Assembly: GCF_016722965.1 (NCBI RefSeq)
Contig: NZ_JAEQNB010000005.1
Span: 62,001 to 126,000, forward strand
Reading direction: 5' to 3'
Source: Tumebacillus amylolyticus
GTDB lineage: Bacteria; Bacillota; Bacilli; Tumebacillales; Tumebacillaceae
Length of the DNA stretch: 64,000 nt
The notes beneath the pieces were generated by a model that saw nothing but the letters and a program-made list of their open reading frames with translations, was not told the DNA's origin and ran no database searches. Of the stretch, positions 23,108-31,850 are shown piece by piece (position 1 is the stretch's first letter; each line of letters starts with the position of its first letter). The position numbers and the translations under genes were made by a program.

Positions 23108-24229
23108 TCATCTCACATCCTGACCAAATTCATGTCGAAGCGAATAGAGGTCTTTGCCTGCAAATCGTTTGGCGATTGTTTGATTGGTTTGTTGGACGAG
23201 TCGGTAGCCGACAATCCGATCTAACCGCTCTAGGGAGACGTTTTCTGTTTCTAAGTCAACATCAATAAAAGTATCTACTATAGCATCAATGGCTTCCAGA
23301 CTATGGGTCGATACAAACAACTGCACATCAAATAGTGAACAAGCTTCCACTAACCATGAAAATACTTTTGATAAATTCCGATGGTGAAGGGCTGTTTCAA
23401 CCTCGTCAATGAGTAAAACACCATGGTTTGCCTGTATTACAGCAGATGCCAACGTCAGAACTCGACGCATTCCATCACCGTATACAGACACTGGAACATA
23501 AGATTTATATCGATGCTGAATGAATGGGATGGCAGATACACCGTCTGGAGCGAGCAGTTCAATGCCCATAATGTCGGAATCAAACATTTGCAACAAATAA
23601 ATGAGTCCTTTTTTGTCTGATTGAAAAGTTTGAGTAAGCGATTTAGCTTCAATGGGAAGCATCCTATGGTCAACTGGTGTCACCATACGAGATGGAACAA
23701 TGTCTTTCCCATTTGTGCGTAACCCACGAGGAAGTTCCGATGTCAAAAACGATATTTTTTCCTCGACTTCTACTAGAGCCATGTAAAAATGACGCAAGGT
23801 AATTTCCAGAGCTCGAGACTCGGTTTGATCATAGGGCTCTAAAGCATTCTCATATGTTTTTATTATTTTTGTCTCTACACAGGAAGTTACATAGCTATGT
23901 CTTACTCCATGAATCGATGCTTCAAGTTGAATTAATTCTCGACCCATAGAACCCTCATTCTGATCCTGGCTACGAGATACGGGAAACATCCACTCAACGG
24001 AAGTTTCCAGCGGCACTCTAAAATTAGATATTGCACGATCACGCCCCCTAGAGGTCTCAACGAACTTCGCAATACTTATTGGATTACACACGAGCTCAAT
24101 CGCTTCCAAAACGCTTGTCTTCCCTGCGTTGTTTCCACCGACAATTAAATTCACGGAACCAAGACCTTCTATTCTCAAATCTCGTATTCCACGAAAGCCC
24201 TCTATTTTCAAATTATTTATATGCTTCAC
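23108..24229 (-). CDS. OLD/AAA_15-like ABC-type ATPase of an ATPase-TOPRIM pair
   Basis: A 373-aa ATPase with Walker A G-G-N-N-A-G-K-T-S (31-39), an ABC-signature-like G-D-G-M-R-R-V-L (251-258), Walker B V-L-L-I-D-E-V-E (271-278) and the switch S-T-H-S (307-310). The N-terminal M-K-H-I-N-N-L-K-I-E-G-F-R-G-I-R-D-L is typical of RecF/OLD-like ATPases. It lacks a fused TOPRIM domain, which is instead encoded by the next gene. GTG start with GAGGAGG upstream. The gene is visibly AT-richer than its surroundings, suggesting transfer. A phage-defence role similar to PARIS (AriA/AriB) is inferred. Confidence 0.85.
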   Translation of the reverse strand: MKHINNLKIEGFRGIRDLRIEGLGSVNLIVGGNNAGKTSVLEAIELVCNPISIAKFVETSRGRDRAISNFRVPLETSVEWMFPVSRSQDQNEGSMGRELIQLEASIHGVRHSYVTSCVETKIIKTYENALEPYDQTESRALEITLRHFYMALVEVEEKISFLTSELPRGLRTNGKDIVPSRMVTPVDHRMLPIEAKSLTQTFQSDKKGLIYLLQMFDSDIMGIELLAPDGVSAIPFIQHRYKSYVPVSVYGDGMRRVLTLASAVIQANHGVLLIDEVETALHHRNLSKVFSWLVEACSLFDVQLFVSTHSLEAIDAIVDTFIDVDLETENVSLERLDRIVGYRLVQQTNQTIAKRFAGKDLYSLRHEFGQDVR

Positions 24230-24331
24230 GAATGGCCGACCTCCTCTGGCAAGAACTGCTAACTAGCAGTCTGCTGGTTCTGATTACTACTTATTCAAAC
24301 CTAGTGGGAAATCCTGCTCCCAAACAGTAAC

Positions 24332-24389
24332 AAAAAAACACTCCCGGCAATCTGACAGGGGTCAGATCAATCGCCGAGAGTGTTTTTTC
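24332..24389 (-). terminator. Long hairpin terminator of lrgAB
   Basis: AAAACACTCTCGGCGATTGATCTGACC and GGTCAGATTGCCGGGAGTGTTTTTTT (minus strand) form a long imperfect stem behind lrgB. Confidence 0.88.
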
Positions 24390-24391
24390 TC

Positions 24392-25072
24392 TCACAACGT
24401 CAACAAAATCGGTATCAACCCGAGACTCACCACAGCCGTCAGAATCATCGACAGGCTGGAAATCGTCCCTTCCAACGCGCCGACGGAGAACGCAACGGCC
24501 GTGCCGGCCCCGTGGGCGCTGAGTCCCAGCATGACGCCCCGTGAAATCGAAGAGCGCAGTGCCAGTTGCTTGAGCAACCAAGGTCCGAGCATCGATCCGG
24601 TAATCCCCGTCAGCAACACAAAAACCGCAGTCAACGAAGCCTGCCCGCCGATTCGGGATGAGATGTCCATCGCAATCGGCGTCGTGACCGAACGCGGGGC
24701 GAGACTTGAAATCAACATCGGGCTCAAATGAACCAGCCACGCATAGAGACAGGTCGAGCCGACGGCAATCAAACTTCCTGCCACGATACTCGACACAATT
24801 TCCACCGCATGGCGCTTCATCACCGCCCAATTTTTATACAAGGGCACGGCGAATGCCACCGTCGCCGGACCCAGCAAATCGGAAAGCCACTGTGCCCCGC
24901 TCCAATAGGACGCATAGGAGACATGCGTCCCTTTTACCAACAAGATCAAAAGCAATGGCCCGAGCACCAACGGAGAAAACCACACATACGACCACCGTTT
25001 GTGCAGAAACTTCGCTCCCAGATACACCAAAACCGTCGCGATCAGACTGAGGACTGCGTACCCTGTTTCCAT
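24392..25072 (-). CDS. lrgB: LrgB/CidB family membrane protein
   Basis: A 226-aa (from the second ATG) hydrophobic protein with about seven membrane segments and the family motifs P-A-T-V-A-F-A-V-P-L-Y, P-R-S-V-T-T-P-I-A and S-A-H-G-A-G-T-A. LrgB/CidB homologues modulate murein hydrolase activity or export of pyruvate and glycolate-like metabolites, depending on the system. ATG at 25072 is preferred because GGGGGGACGGAA precedes it; it overlaps lrgA by 31 bp, implying an operon. Confidence 0.92.
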   Translation of the reverse strand: METGYAVLSLIATVLVYLGAKFLHKRWSYVWFSPLVLGPLLLILLVKGTHVSYASYWSGAQWLSDLLGPATVAFAVPLYKNWAVMKRHAVEIVSSIVAGSLIAVGSTCLYAWLVHLSPMLISSLAPRSVTTPIAMDISSRIGGQASLTAVFVLLTGITGSMLGPWLLKQLALRSSISRGVMLGLSAHGAGTAVAFSVGALEGTISSLSMILTAVVSLGLIPILLTL

Positions 25073-25437
25073 TTCCGTCCCCCCTGTTTCCAACGAACGA
25101 TTCGTTCTGTCACCAAGCCGACTGCCACCATGACCGTCACCGTGCTGCAGACGATCACCGCGACCAACTGAATTCCGCTTTTGGCAAGCAGGGAGCCGAA
25201 ATCAACGACCTGCACAGAGGCCGGGATGAAGAACAGCAGCATCTCGGACAGCAACAACGCCGCCCCCGCTTCCACCCATTCCAGCCGAATCACACCCGTT
25301 GCAAGGAAGATCAGCAACAGGCCGAGTCCGATCAAACTTCCCGGGATGGGAATTTCCAACGCCTGCACGATCAACCGTCCTGCTTCATAAAACACCGTCA
25401 AGATCAACACTTGCCCGATCAATCGTACAACTTTCAT
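25042..25437 (-). CDS. lrgA: LrgA/CidA family holin-like protein
   Basis: A 131-aa membrane protein with four hydrophobic helices and the family motif I-P-I-P-G-S-L-I-G-L-G-L-L followed by the E-W-V-E-A-G-A-A-L-L loop. It acts with LrgB as a holin/antiholin-like pair or metabolite channel. SD GAGAGGTGAG upstream of ATG. Divergent from a LysR gene, the arrangement of cidABC/cidR. Confidence 0.93.
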   Translation of the reverse strand: MKVVRLIGQVLILTVFYEAGRLIVQALEIPIPGSLIGLGLLLIFLATGVIRLEWVEAGAALLLSEMLLFFIPASVQVVDFGSLLAKSGIQLVAVIVCSTVTVMVAVGLVTERIVRWKQGGRKWKQGTQSSV

Positions 25438-25538
25438 CCGTTCTCACCTCTCGGAGCCCAGTATACACCCCGAGAACGCATAGGTATAATACATATACTG
25501 CATTCACTTCATTCCGTTTGGCTATAGGAGGAGTTCAC

Positions 25539-26426
25539 GTGGACATCCGCCAACTGACCTATTTCGTCGAGGTGGCACGGCTGGGTTCGTTTACCAAGGC
25601 CAGTCTTGCCCTGCACGTCACCCAACCGACCATCTCCAAAATGGTTCGCAATTTAGAGGAAGAACTGCAAGTCACCCTGCTCGACCGCTCTCAGAAAAAA
25701 ATCCAACTCACCGATGCCGGTGCCGTTGTCTACACCAAGTCGTTGGACATCTTGCAGTCGCTGCACAACTTGACCTCCGCTTTGGACGATGTGCGCAACG
25801 TCCAGACGGGGACGCTGCGAATCGGGCTGCCTCCGATGGTGGGGGCGCCTTTTTTTGCGAGTCTCTTGGCAGAGTTTCATGCCGCGTATCCGCATGTGTC
25901 CATTCAATTAGAAGAGCACGGCGGCAAGCGTGTCGAACAGCTCGTGGAGGAGGGCACGCTCGATTTCGGCGCGACTGTGTTGCCGGTGAACTCGGACGTG
26001 TTCGAAGTTCACCCTTTTTATAATGAAGCTTTAAAATTGCTTCTCCCCGCTCACCACCCGTTGGCAGAGCGGAACAGCGTGGGGCTGGAGGAGTTGCGGG
26101 ACGACTCGTTCCTGCTGTTCAGCGAGGAATTCTCCCTGCACGACCGAATCCGCGAAGCCTGCCGCATCGCCGGGTTCCAACCGCAAGTCGTCTGCGAAAG
26201 CTCGCAATGGGACCTCATCCGCCAAATGGTCGCCGCCGGACTCGGTGTGGCGTTGCTGCCCGAGATTCTCTCCCGCGACCTCCCCCTGAACTCGATTCGT
26301 GTCCTCGACGTCGATCGCCCGCAAATTCACTGGCACCTCGCCGTCATCTGGCGTCGGGAACGCTACCTCTCCTTCGCCGCCCGTGAATGGCTTGCGTTTC
26401 TCCAGAAACGGTTGGCGAAAGTGTAA
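25539..26426 (+). CDS. LysR-family regulator, likely controlling lrgAB
   Basis: A 295-aa LysR-type regulator. GTG start with TAGGAGGAG at 7 nt. The N-terminal winged helix D-I-R-Q-L-T-Y-F-V-E-V-A-R-L-G-S-F-T-K-A is followed by the Q-P-T-I-S-K-M-V recognition helix. The effector domain contains G-T-L-R-I-G-L-P-P and D-F-G-A-T-V-L-P. It is divergently transcribed from lrgA, with a ~100-bp shared control region that contains TATAAT (25485-25490) and a GTATA/TATAC dyad, matching the CidR arrangement. The ligand is unknown. Confidence 0.93.
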   Translation: MDIRQLTYFVEVARLGSFTKASLALHVTQPTISKMVRNLEEELQVTLLDRSQKKIQLTDAGAVVYTKSLDILQSLHNLTSALDDVRNVQTGTLRIGLPPMVGAPFFASLLAEFHAAYPHVSIQLEEHGGKRVEQLVEEGTLDFGATVLPVNSDVFEVHPFYNEALKLLLPAHHPLAERNSVGLEELRDDSFLLFSEEFSLHDRIREACRIAGFQPQVVCESSQWDLIRQMVAAGLGVALLPEILSRDLPLNSIRVLDVDRPQIHWHLAVIWRRERYLSFAAREWLAFLQKRLAKV

Positions 26427-26428
26427 GC

Positions 26429-27535
26429 TTAGACGGCATTCCCGTCTGCATCGATCTGTGCGACTCTGCTGTCGATTGCGATGAACTCCTGATACGCTCG
26501 ATTGCGCCCCAGTAGCCACTCGTCCAAGAACGCCACCGTCAATTCGGAGATCGCCTCTTGCAAGACAGCGGTCTCCTCGACGTTGCCGAACAGGATGGGA
26601 AAGTCGCAAAACGTCATGTGGTTGGCACCTTTTATTTTTATTAAAGATCTGAATCCCTTCGCTCGATCAAACAGAAGGCGTTGGCCTGACAACGTGGCTT
26701 CTTTTACAGATTCTTGCATGCCGGACTTCGCCAGATCGTCCCGACTTGTGTTCATCTGACGCTGGAGTAGCAGCGGTACCTGCACCTCCCGCTCATACGC
26801 AGGCAGATGCAGACTCGGGTCCTGCAAGACGACAGCCTTCACTCGGCTGTCCTCCTCCGCCAATGCGTACACAGCCGCCCCTCCCAAACTGTGTCCGATA
26901 AGTCCGATGCCATTCAAATCCAATTGGCCTTTCAACAAAGGGTCCTGTTCATTCCACACGGCCAGCTCGTCCAACACCTGAAGCAAGTCGAGACGTCGAA
27001 CCTCCACCAACTTCCGCAGAGCATCAAAGTCTCCAAAGTCAAACCCTTCCAAAGCGGCCCCCTGACGCAAAAACTCCCCGTCCGGCATCACGGTAAAAAG
27101 CGTCTCATACGCAGCCCCGACCGTCACGACAACATACCCCGCCTGAACCAACTGCGAGATGTTGTATTGGTACAAATCCCGATCCACTCCCATCGCCGGT
27201 GAATAGACGACGACCGGTTTGGGATGGTTGGTGCGTGTCATCTCAGCGAAATCCTGAATCCCGCACGTCAAACTGCGCAGATGCTCCTCCTGTGCACCCA
27301 TTTCCAGAAGCGTCTGCAAAGACTGCTCCACGGCGGGAGCGAACACGTTTAGATACGGCACTTCTTGTTCCGGAGCAACGTCTGCTCCCACCGGATAGTA
27401 GACGCTCACCGGAAACCGACGAATCGCTTCCCTCTGCTCCGCGTGCTCCCCTTGCGTTGCGCCCTTGCTACGATGCAACCACTCCACACGCTGTTCATCC
27501 GACAACACGTTCACGACACGACCCATTCGCTTCAA
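26429..27535 (-). CDS. Platelet-activating-factor acetylhydrolase-like alpha/beta hydrolase
   Basis: A protein of about 368 aa similar to the PAF-AH isoform II/lipase family: a long N-terminal region with F-P-V-S-V-Y-Y-P-V, then P-V-V-V-Y-S-P, the nucleophile elbow G-H-S-L-G-G, Asp in L-Q-D-P-S-L-H and His in G-A-N-H-M-T-F-C-D-F-P. It hydrolyses short acyl esters; the natural substrate is unknown. No signal peptide, so probably cytoplasmic. The 3' end is 2 bp from that of the convergent LysR gene with no visible terminator. Start is TTG 27535 or ATG 27526; neither has a strong SD. Confidence 0.82.
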   Translation of the reverse strand: MKRMGRVVNVLSDEQRVEWLHRSKGATQGEHAEQREAIRRFPVSVYYPVGADVAPEQEVPYLNVFAPAVEQSLQTLLEMGAQEEHLRSLTCGIQDFAEMTRTNHPKPVVVYSPAMGVDRDLYQYNISQLVQAGYVVVTVGAAYETLFTVMPDGEFLRQGAALEGFDFGDFDALRKLVEVRRLDLLQVLDELAVWNEQDPLLKGQLDLNGIGLIGHSLGGAAVYALAEEDSRVKAVVLQDPSLHLPAYEREVQVPLLLQRQMNTSRDDLAKSGMQESVKEATLSGQRLLFDRAKGFRSLIKIKGANHMTFCDFPILFGNVEETAVLQEAISELTVAFLDEWLLGRNRAYQEFIAIDSRVAQIDADGNAV

Positions 27536-27641
27536 CCGATTCGACCACGCTTTCTTTTGGTATCCTATTATTTTACTTTTCTCTCACTTGTAGTACAATT
27601 CTTTTACTAGAATCGAAGCAATTGAACAGGAGCGTGTCAGG

Positions 27642-28499
27642 ATGAGAGAAGGCTATGTAGAAGTAACGGGCGGCAAAATCTGGTATCAGGTACTTGGAGA
27701 AGGCAGTGAAACTCCGCTCCTGACGTTGCACGGAGGACCGGGTTCCACCGGTTTTGGCTTGGAGAGCTTGGAACCTTTGGGCGATGAACGATCCATCGTC
27801 ATCTACGACCAACTGGGATGCGGCTATTCAGACCGTCCCGATGACATGTCGCTCTGGCAGTTGGATCGGTTTGTCGAGGAATTGGGACAAGTCCGCGAAG
27901 CACTCGGTTTGAAAGACGTGCATCTCTTGGGACATTCCTGGGGCACGATGCTGGCAGCTTCCTATCTTCTGACTCGCCCTGAGGGCGTTCGCAGCGTGAT
28001 TTTCTCAAGCCCTTGCCTGAGTGCGTTGCTGTGGGCGAAGGACCAAGGCGAGCACTTGAAAGGGTTCCCGCAAGAGTTCCAAGAAATCGTCGCCCGTTGC
28101 GAAGCGGAAGGGACGACGGATTCCGAAGAGTACCAAGAAGCGATGATGCAGTACTACAAACGTCACCTCTGCCGCATCGACTCGCCGCCGAGACCCGAAG
28201 ATCGAGGATTCGGTTCGGTCGTCTACAACACGATGTGGGGTCCGTCCGAATTCTGCGCTACCGGGAATTTGAAAACCTACGATGTCACGCCCCAACTCCA
28301 TGAACTCGAGATTCCGACCCTGTTCCTTTGCGGTCGCCATGACGAGACGAAGCCCGAGACGCTCGCCTACTACCAAAGCCTCGTCGCCGGCTCTCAACTC
28401 CACGTTTTTGAAAACAGCTCACACAAAGCGTATCACGAAGAAACGGATGAATACCTTCGCGTTGTGCGAGAGTTTTTGAGAGGAGTGGAAACCCGATGA
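27642..28499 (+). CDS. Proline iminopeptidase-type alpha/beta hydrolase (S33)
   Basis: A 285-aa enzyme with the S33 hallmarks [20 protein letters not shown] and the nucleophile elbow G-H-S-W-G-T, acid in C-G-R-H-D-E, and His in S-S-H-K-A-Y-H. The family removes N-terminal proline (or other residues) from peptides. SD CAGGAGCG upstream of ATG. The next gene (GNAT) overlaps its stop by 4 bp (ATGA), so the two are translationally coupled. Confidence 0.92.
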   Translation: MREGYVEVTGGKIWYQVLGEGSETPLLTLHGGPGSTGFGLESLEPLGDERSIVIYDQLGCGYSDRPDDMSLWQLDRFVEELGQVREALGLKDVHLLGHSWGTMLAASYLLTRPEGVRSVIFSSPCLSALLWAKDQGEHLKGFPQEFQEIVARCEAEGTTDSEEYQEAMMQYYKRHLCRIDSPPRPEDRGFGSVVYNTMWGPSEFCATGNLKTYDVTPQLHELEIPTLFLCGRHDETKPETLAYYQSLVAGSQLHVFENSSHKAYHEETDEYLRVVREFLRGVETR

Positions 28500-29038
28500 C
28501 CTCTGAACAGACGTTCGAACTGCGCACCGGCCAAACGCTCACCCTCCGCCAAGCACATCCGGACGATGCAGAAGCCATCTTGGACTATATCCATCTCGTG
28601 TCCGGAGAGAGCGACAACCTGTCCTTTGGTGTAGGCGAGTTCACGACAACGCTTGAAAAACAAAAGCAAGTCCTCGAACAATGGAGTGCAAACGGCGGCT
28701 TGTACCTCCTCGCGCTCGTCGACGGCGAGATCGCGAGCACCCTCACGTTCGAAACCGGCTCCCGACCGCGCAATGAGCACAAAGGGGAGTTCGGCATCAC
28801 CGTGCAGAAAAAGTTCTGGAACCTCGGCATCGCCACCAAGATGTTGTCCTACATGATCGACTGGGCAAAGCTCGTCCCACGCATCCGAAAAATCAACCTC
28901 CACGTCCGCACCGACAACGACCGCGCGATCGCCCTATACGAAAAACTCGGCTTCCAACACGAGGGCCGCGAGACTCGCAGCATGCAAATTCACGGACAGT
29001 TCTTCGACACCTACCTCATGGGGCTCCCCCTCGACTAA
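28496..29038 (+). CDS. GNAT family N-acetyltransferase
   Basis: A 180-aa GNAT protein. [12 protein letters not shown] at the start, the acetyl-CoA-binding motif A ([18 protein letters not shown]) and motif B ([19 protein letters not shown]) are intact. The acceptor is unknown; similar proteins acetylate ribosomal proteins, antibiotics or small amines. Starts within the stop of the upstream peptidase gene. Confidence 0.92.
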   Translation: MTSEQTFELRTGQTLTLRQAHPDDAEAILDYIHLVSGESDNLSFGVGEFTTTLEKQKQVLEQWSANGGLYLLALVDGEIASTLTFETGSRPRNEHKGEFGITVQKKFWNLGIATKMLSYMIDWAKLVPRIRKINLHVRTDNDRAIALYEKLGFQHEGRETRSMQIHGQFFDTYLMGLPLD

Positions 29039-29040
29039 CG

Positions 29041-29086
29041 AAAAAAAGGGCTGCCAAGCGCTCGCTTGGACAGCCCTTCTTTTTAT
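29041..29086. terminator. Convergent terminator
   Basis: AAAAAAAGGGCTG-CCAAGCG...CGCTTGG-CAGCCCTTCTTTTT between the GNAT gene and the DUF1761 gene. Confidence 0.9.
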
Positions 29087-29090
29087 CTAC

Positions 29091-29498
29091 TTACGTCCAC
29101 AACGTCTGAATCACGGAGTTCAGGAGGAACACGACCACATGGAAGCCCGCCTGAATTCCCATCAACTTCATCGCACGGCCTTCGAACAAATAGTTGATCG
29201 TCGTCGCCGTAATCACGATCAGCGAAAGCAACAGCCCGACCGCCAACCCGTCGCCCACCGACTGTGCATTCGTCCATTGCAACAGCACTGCCAGCAGGAA
29301 GGAATTCACCAGCGAGATGATGACCGCGCCGATCATCGGTCCGGTCGCCGAAACCATGTCTTCTTTTTTCTTCGAGATCAATTTCATCCACACGTTGCCA
29401 AACAGCACCGGGGAGTACCACAGCGAACCGACGATCATCCCGACCACCATGCCCACCAAAATCGCCCAGAGATTCAGAGCAGAAAAGTCCACATTCAT
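29091..29498 (-). CDS. DUF1761 membrane protein
   Basis: A 135-aa protein with four membrane segments. N-terminal L-N-L-W-A-I-L-V-G-M-V-V-G-M-I-V-G-S-L-W-Y-S-P matches the DUF1761 signature. No function is established for the family. SD AAAGAGGAG upstream of ATG. Confidence 0.82.
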   Translation of the reverse strand: MNVDFSALNLWAILVGMVVGMIVGSLWYSPVLFGNVWMKLISKKKEDMVSATGPMIGAVIISLVNSFLLAVLLQWTNAQSVGDGLAVGLLLSLIVITATTINYLFEGRAMKLMGIQAGFHVVVFLLNSVIQTLWT

Positions 29499-29565
29499 TT
29501 CGTTAGATCTCCTCTTTGACTGGAATAAGAACGGTTTTAATAATAAAGGCTCATTCTCATGAATG

Positions 29566-29820
29566 TCAAGAGATGTGCAGTTGAAATGCGGTTTCCACGT
29601 CTTCGCCCATATGAACAGCCGTGGCGACCATCCCCGCGTGTTTGCCGGAGCAATTGCTGTAGACCGGGGTGAGTTCGCCGCCCATGCGGATCAGTTCTTT
29701 GTAGCTTTCTTCGTCACGGGGGACGTGGGTCCCGCATTGCAGCACTTGTTCATCATGACCTGCCCGCGCCAAGATGGCCGCCGTCCCCGTATCGAAAATT
29801 CCGCCTTGCTCTACTGGCAC
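29566..29820 (-). pseudogene. Remnant of an L-asparaginase II-type gene
   Basis: An 84-codon open stretch encodes I-L-A-R-A-G-H-D-E-Q-V-L-Q-C-G-T-H-V-P followed by N-C-S-G-K-H-A-G-M-V-A, the conserved core of bacterial asparaginase II proteins (PF06089), which are normally above 300 aa. Both the N-terminal and C-terminal parts are missing: the frame runs into the LysR promoter region at one end and stops after L-H-I-S at the other. It is therefore a decayed internal fragment rather than a small gene. No SD precedes it. Confidence 0.75.
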
Positions 29821-29864
29821 CGTTTTTTGCTATACTGGAAAAAAACGGCCGAAAGGAACTTCAG

Positions 29865-30737
29865 ATGGACGACCGCGACTGGCTGATCTTAAAAACACTC
29901 TACGAAAAAAAGAACATCACCAAAACCGCACAAACCCTCTACACCGCACAACCGACCCTCACCAAACGAATTCAACAAATGGAGCGCGAGTTCAACGTAA
30001 CCCTCGTGCAACGCGGAACACGCGGTGTTCAATTCACACCCGAGGGCGAATATCTGGCGAAGTGCGCCGATGAGATGTTGGATCGCTTGCAGCAGATCAA
30101 GGAGCATGCGCTGAACTTGAACCAGGAAGTGATGGGAACGCTTCGATTGGGCGTTTCCAACTATATTTCCAAGCATAAGTTGCCGCGTCTGCTGAAACTC
30201 TTTCGCGAGCGCTTTCCCCATGTCGATTTCAAAGTCTCGACGGGCTGGAGTCGAGATGTATTCCAACTCGTCTACAACCAAGACGTCCACGTCGGCATCG
30301 TCCGCGGCGACTACCAATGGCCGGATGCCAAAAAGCTCCTGTTCCAAGAGGGCATCTGCGTCGCCTCTCAAAACCCGATCGACCTCCAAGACCTCCCCTC
30401 GCATCCCCGGATCGAATACGAAATGGACGCCCTCATGAAGTCGATCATCGACAACTGGTGGAGCCGCACGTTCGCCCACCCGCCGCTGATCGGCATGGAA
30501 GTGGACAAAGGCGATACCTGCAAGGAAATGGTGATCCACGGTCTCGGCTACGGCATCCTCTCGAGTGCGCTGATCGAACATCATCCCGACCTGCACCGCA
30601 TCGAAGTCACAAACGACCGAGGAGAGCCGATCGTGCGCGACACGTGGATGTTCTACCACCACACAACGCTTGAAACCAAACTGGTTCATGAATTTGTGAA
30701 GTTCGTCGAGAGCATCGATTTTACGAAAGACTTGTAG
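29865..30737 (+). CDS. LysR-family regulator
   Basis: A 290-aa LysR regulator. HTH region I-T-K-T-A-Q-T-L-Y-T-A-Q-P-T-L-T-K-R-I-Q-Q-M; effector domain from G-T-L-R-L-G-V-S-N. SD AAAGGAAC upstream of ATG. It lies in the same direction and about 90 bp upstream of an AEC transporter gene, which it may control. The position next to the asparaginase remnant suggests a rearranged locus. Confidence 0.92.
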   Translation: MDDRDWLILKTLYEKKNITKTAQTLYTAQPTLTKRIQQMEREFNVTLVQRGTRGVQFTPEGEYLAKCADEMLDRLQQIKEHALNLNQEVMGTLRLGVSNYISKHKLPRLLKLFRERFPHVDFKVSTGWSRDVFQLVYNQDVHVGIVRGDYQWPDAKKLLFQEGICVASQNPIDLQDLPSHPRIEYEMDALMKSIIDNWWSRTFAHPPLIGMEVDKGDTCKEMVIHGLGYGILSSALIEHHPDLHRIEVTNDRGEPIVRDTWMFYHHTTLETKLVHEFVKFVESIDFTKDL

Positions 30738-30830
30738 CGATTCCGGTTTTCTATGACCGTCGATTCCTTATTTGTATTTTTCGACAGCAGGGGGTTGGGA
30801 CTATGATGGGTCTACAAGGAGTGATTCCCT

Positions 30831-31760
30831 ATGACCATCCTGCTGTTGATCCTCATCAACATCATCTTTCCCGTTTTCGCCTTGATTGGCGTCGGGGCGT
30901 TCTTGCACCGGAAATTCAAATTCGATATGAACACCCTGTCAAAGATCAACACCTACCTGCTGATGCCGGTTGTCAGTTTTGAAAACATCTACAAGAGCAA
31001 GATTGGCGGCGATACGCTCCTCCACATCTTCGTGTTCTTGGTCTTGCAAGCGATCCTCTTGATTCTGGTAAGCAACGGAGTCTCCAAACTCGCGAAGTTC
31101 GACCGCGGGCTGTCCGTCACGTTCAGCAACAGCGTCGTGCTGAACAACTCGGGCAACTACGGACTGCCGGTCTCGCAATTGGTGTTTGCCGACCATCCGC
31201 TCGGGATGTCGATCCAAGTGGTGATCACGATCTTCCAGAACCTGCTCACCTACACCTACGGACTGCTCAACGTGGTCTCGGTCCATCAAAACCGCTGGGC
31301 TTCGTTGAAGGAATTTTTCAAAACTCCCGTGATCTACGGCATCCTCGCGGGGCTTTTGCTCAACGCGTTCAACATCGAGATTCCGCTGTTTCTCTGGACT
31401 CCGATTGAAAATGTCGCCAACGCGTTCCTGTGCATGGCCCTGATCACCTTGGGCGCGCAAAGTGCGACGCTGAAACTCACGTCCTTCACCCTGCCGCTTT
31501 CTCTGAGCTTGATCGGCCGGTTGCTTCTGCCCCCGTTGCTGGCCATTGTCCTCATTTACTTCTTGCATCTCGACGGCGTCACGGCACAAGCACTGCTGAT
31601 CGCCTCCGCCTACCCCACTTCGCGCAACAGTGCGTTGTTCGCGCTGGAATACAACAACCACCCCGAGTACGCCGCCCAAGCGGTCTTGCTCACCACGATG
31701 TTCAGCTCCGTCACAGTCGCGCTCGTGGTGTACGCGGCGCGGATTCTCTTCGCCGTGTAA
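30831..31760 (+). CDS. AEC (auxin efflux carrier) family transporter
   Basis: A 309-aa membrane protein with about ten segments in two halves and the AEC-type motifs P-V-F-A-L-I-G-V-G-A, N-S-G-N-Y-G-L-P-V and A-Y-P-T-S-R-N-S-A-L-F-A. Bacterial members carry malate, malonate or other carboxylates; the substrate is not deducible. SD AAGGAGTG upstream of ATG. A possible promoter (TTCGAC, 16 bp, TATGAT) lies just upstream. Confidence 0.92.
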   Translation: MTILLLILINIIFPVFALIGVGAFLHRKFKFDMNTLSKINTYLLMPVVSFENIYKSKIGGDTLLHIFVFLVLQAILLILVSNGVSKLAKFDRGLSVTFSNSVVLNNSGNYGLPVSQLVFADHPLGMSIQVVITIFQNLLTYTYGLLNVVSVHQNRWASLKEFFKTPVIYGILAGLLLNAFNIEIPLFLWTPIENVANAFLCMALITLGAQSATLKLTSFTLPLSLSLIGRLLLPPLLAIVLIYFLHLDGVTAQALLIASAYPTSRNSALFALEYNNHPEYAAQAVLLTTMFSSVTVALVVYAARILFAV

Positions 31761-31801
31761 AGGTAACCGCGAAATCCGTACGGCAACGAGCCTCTCTTAT
31801 A

Positions 31802-31850
31802 GAAAAAAAGCCCCTGTGCCACAATTCTTGTGGACAGGGGCTCTTTTTTA
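31802..31850. terminator. Convergent bidirectional terminator
   Basis: AAAAAAAGCCCCTGT-N17-ACAGGGGCTCTTTTTT, with an additional inner stem (CCACAA/TTGTGG). Confidence 0.9.
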
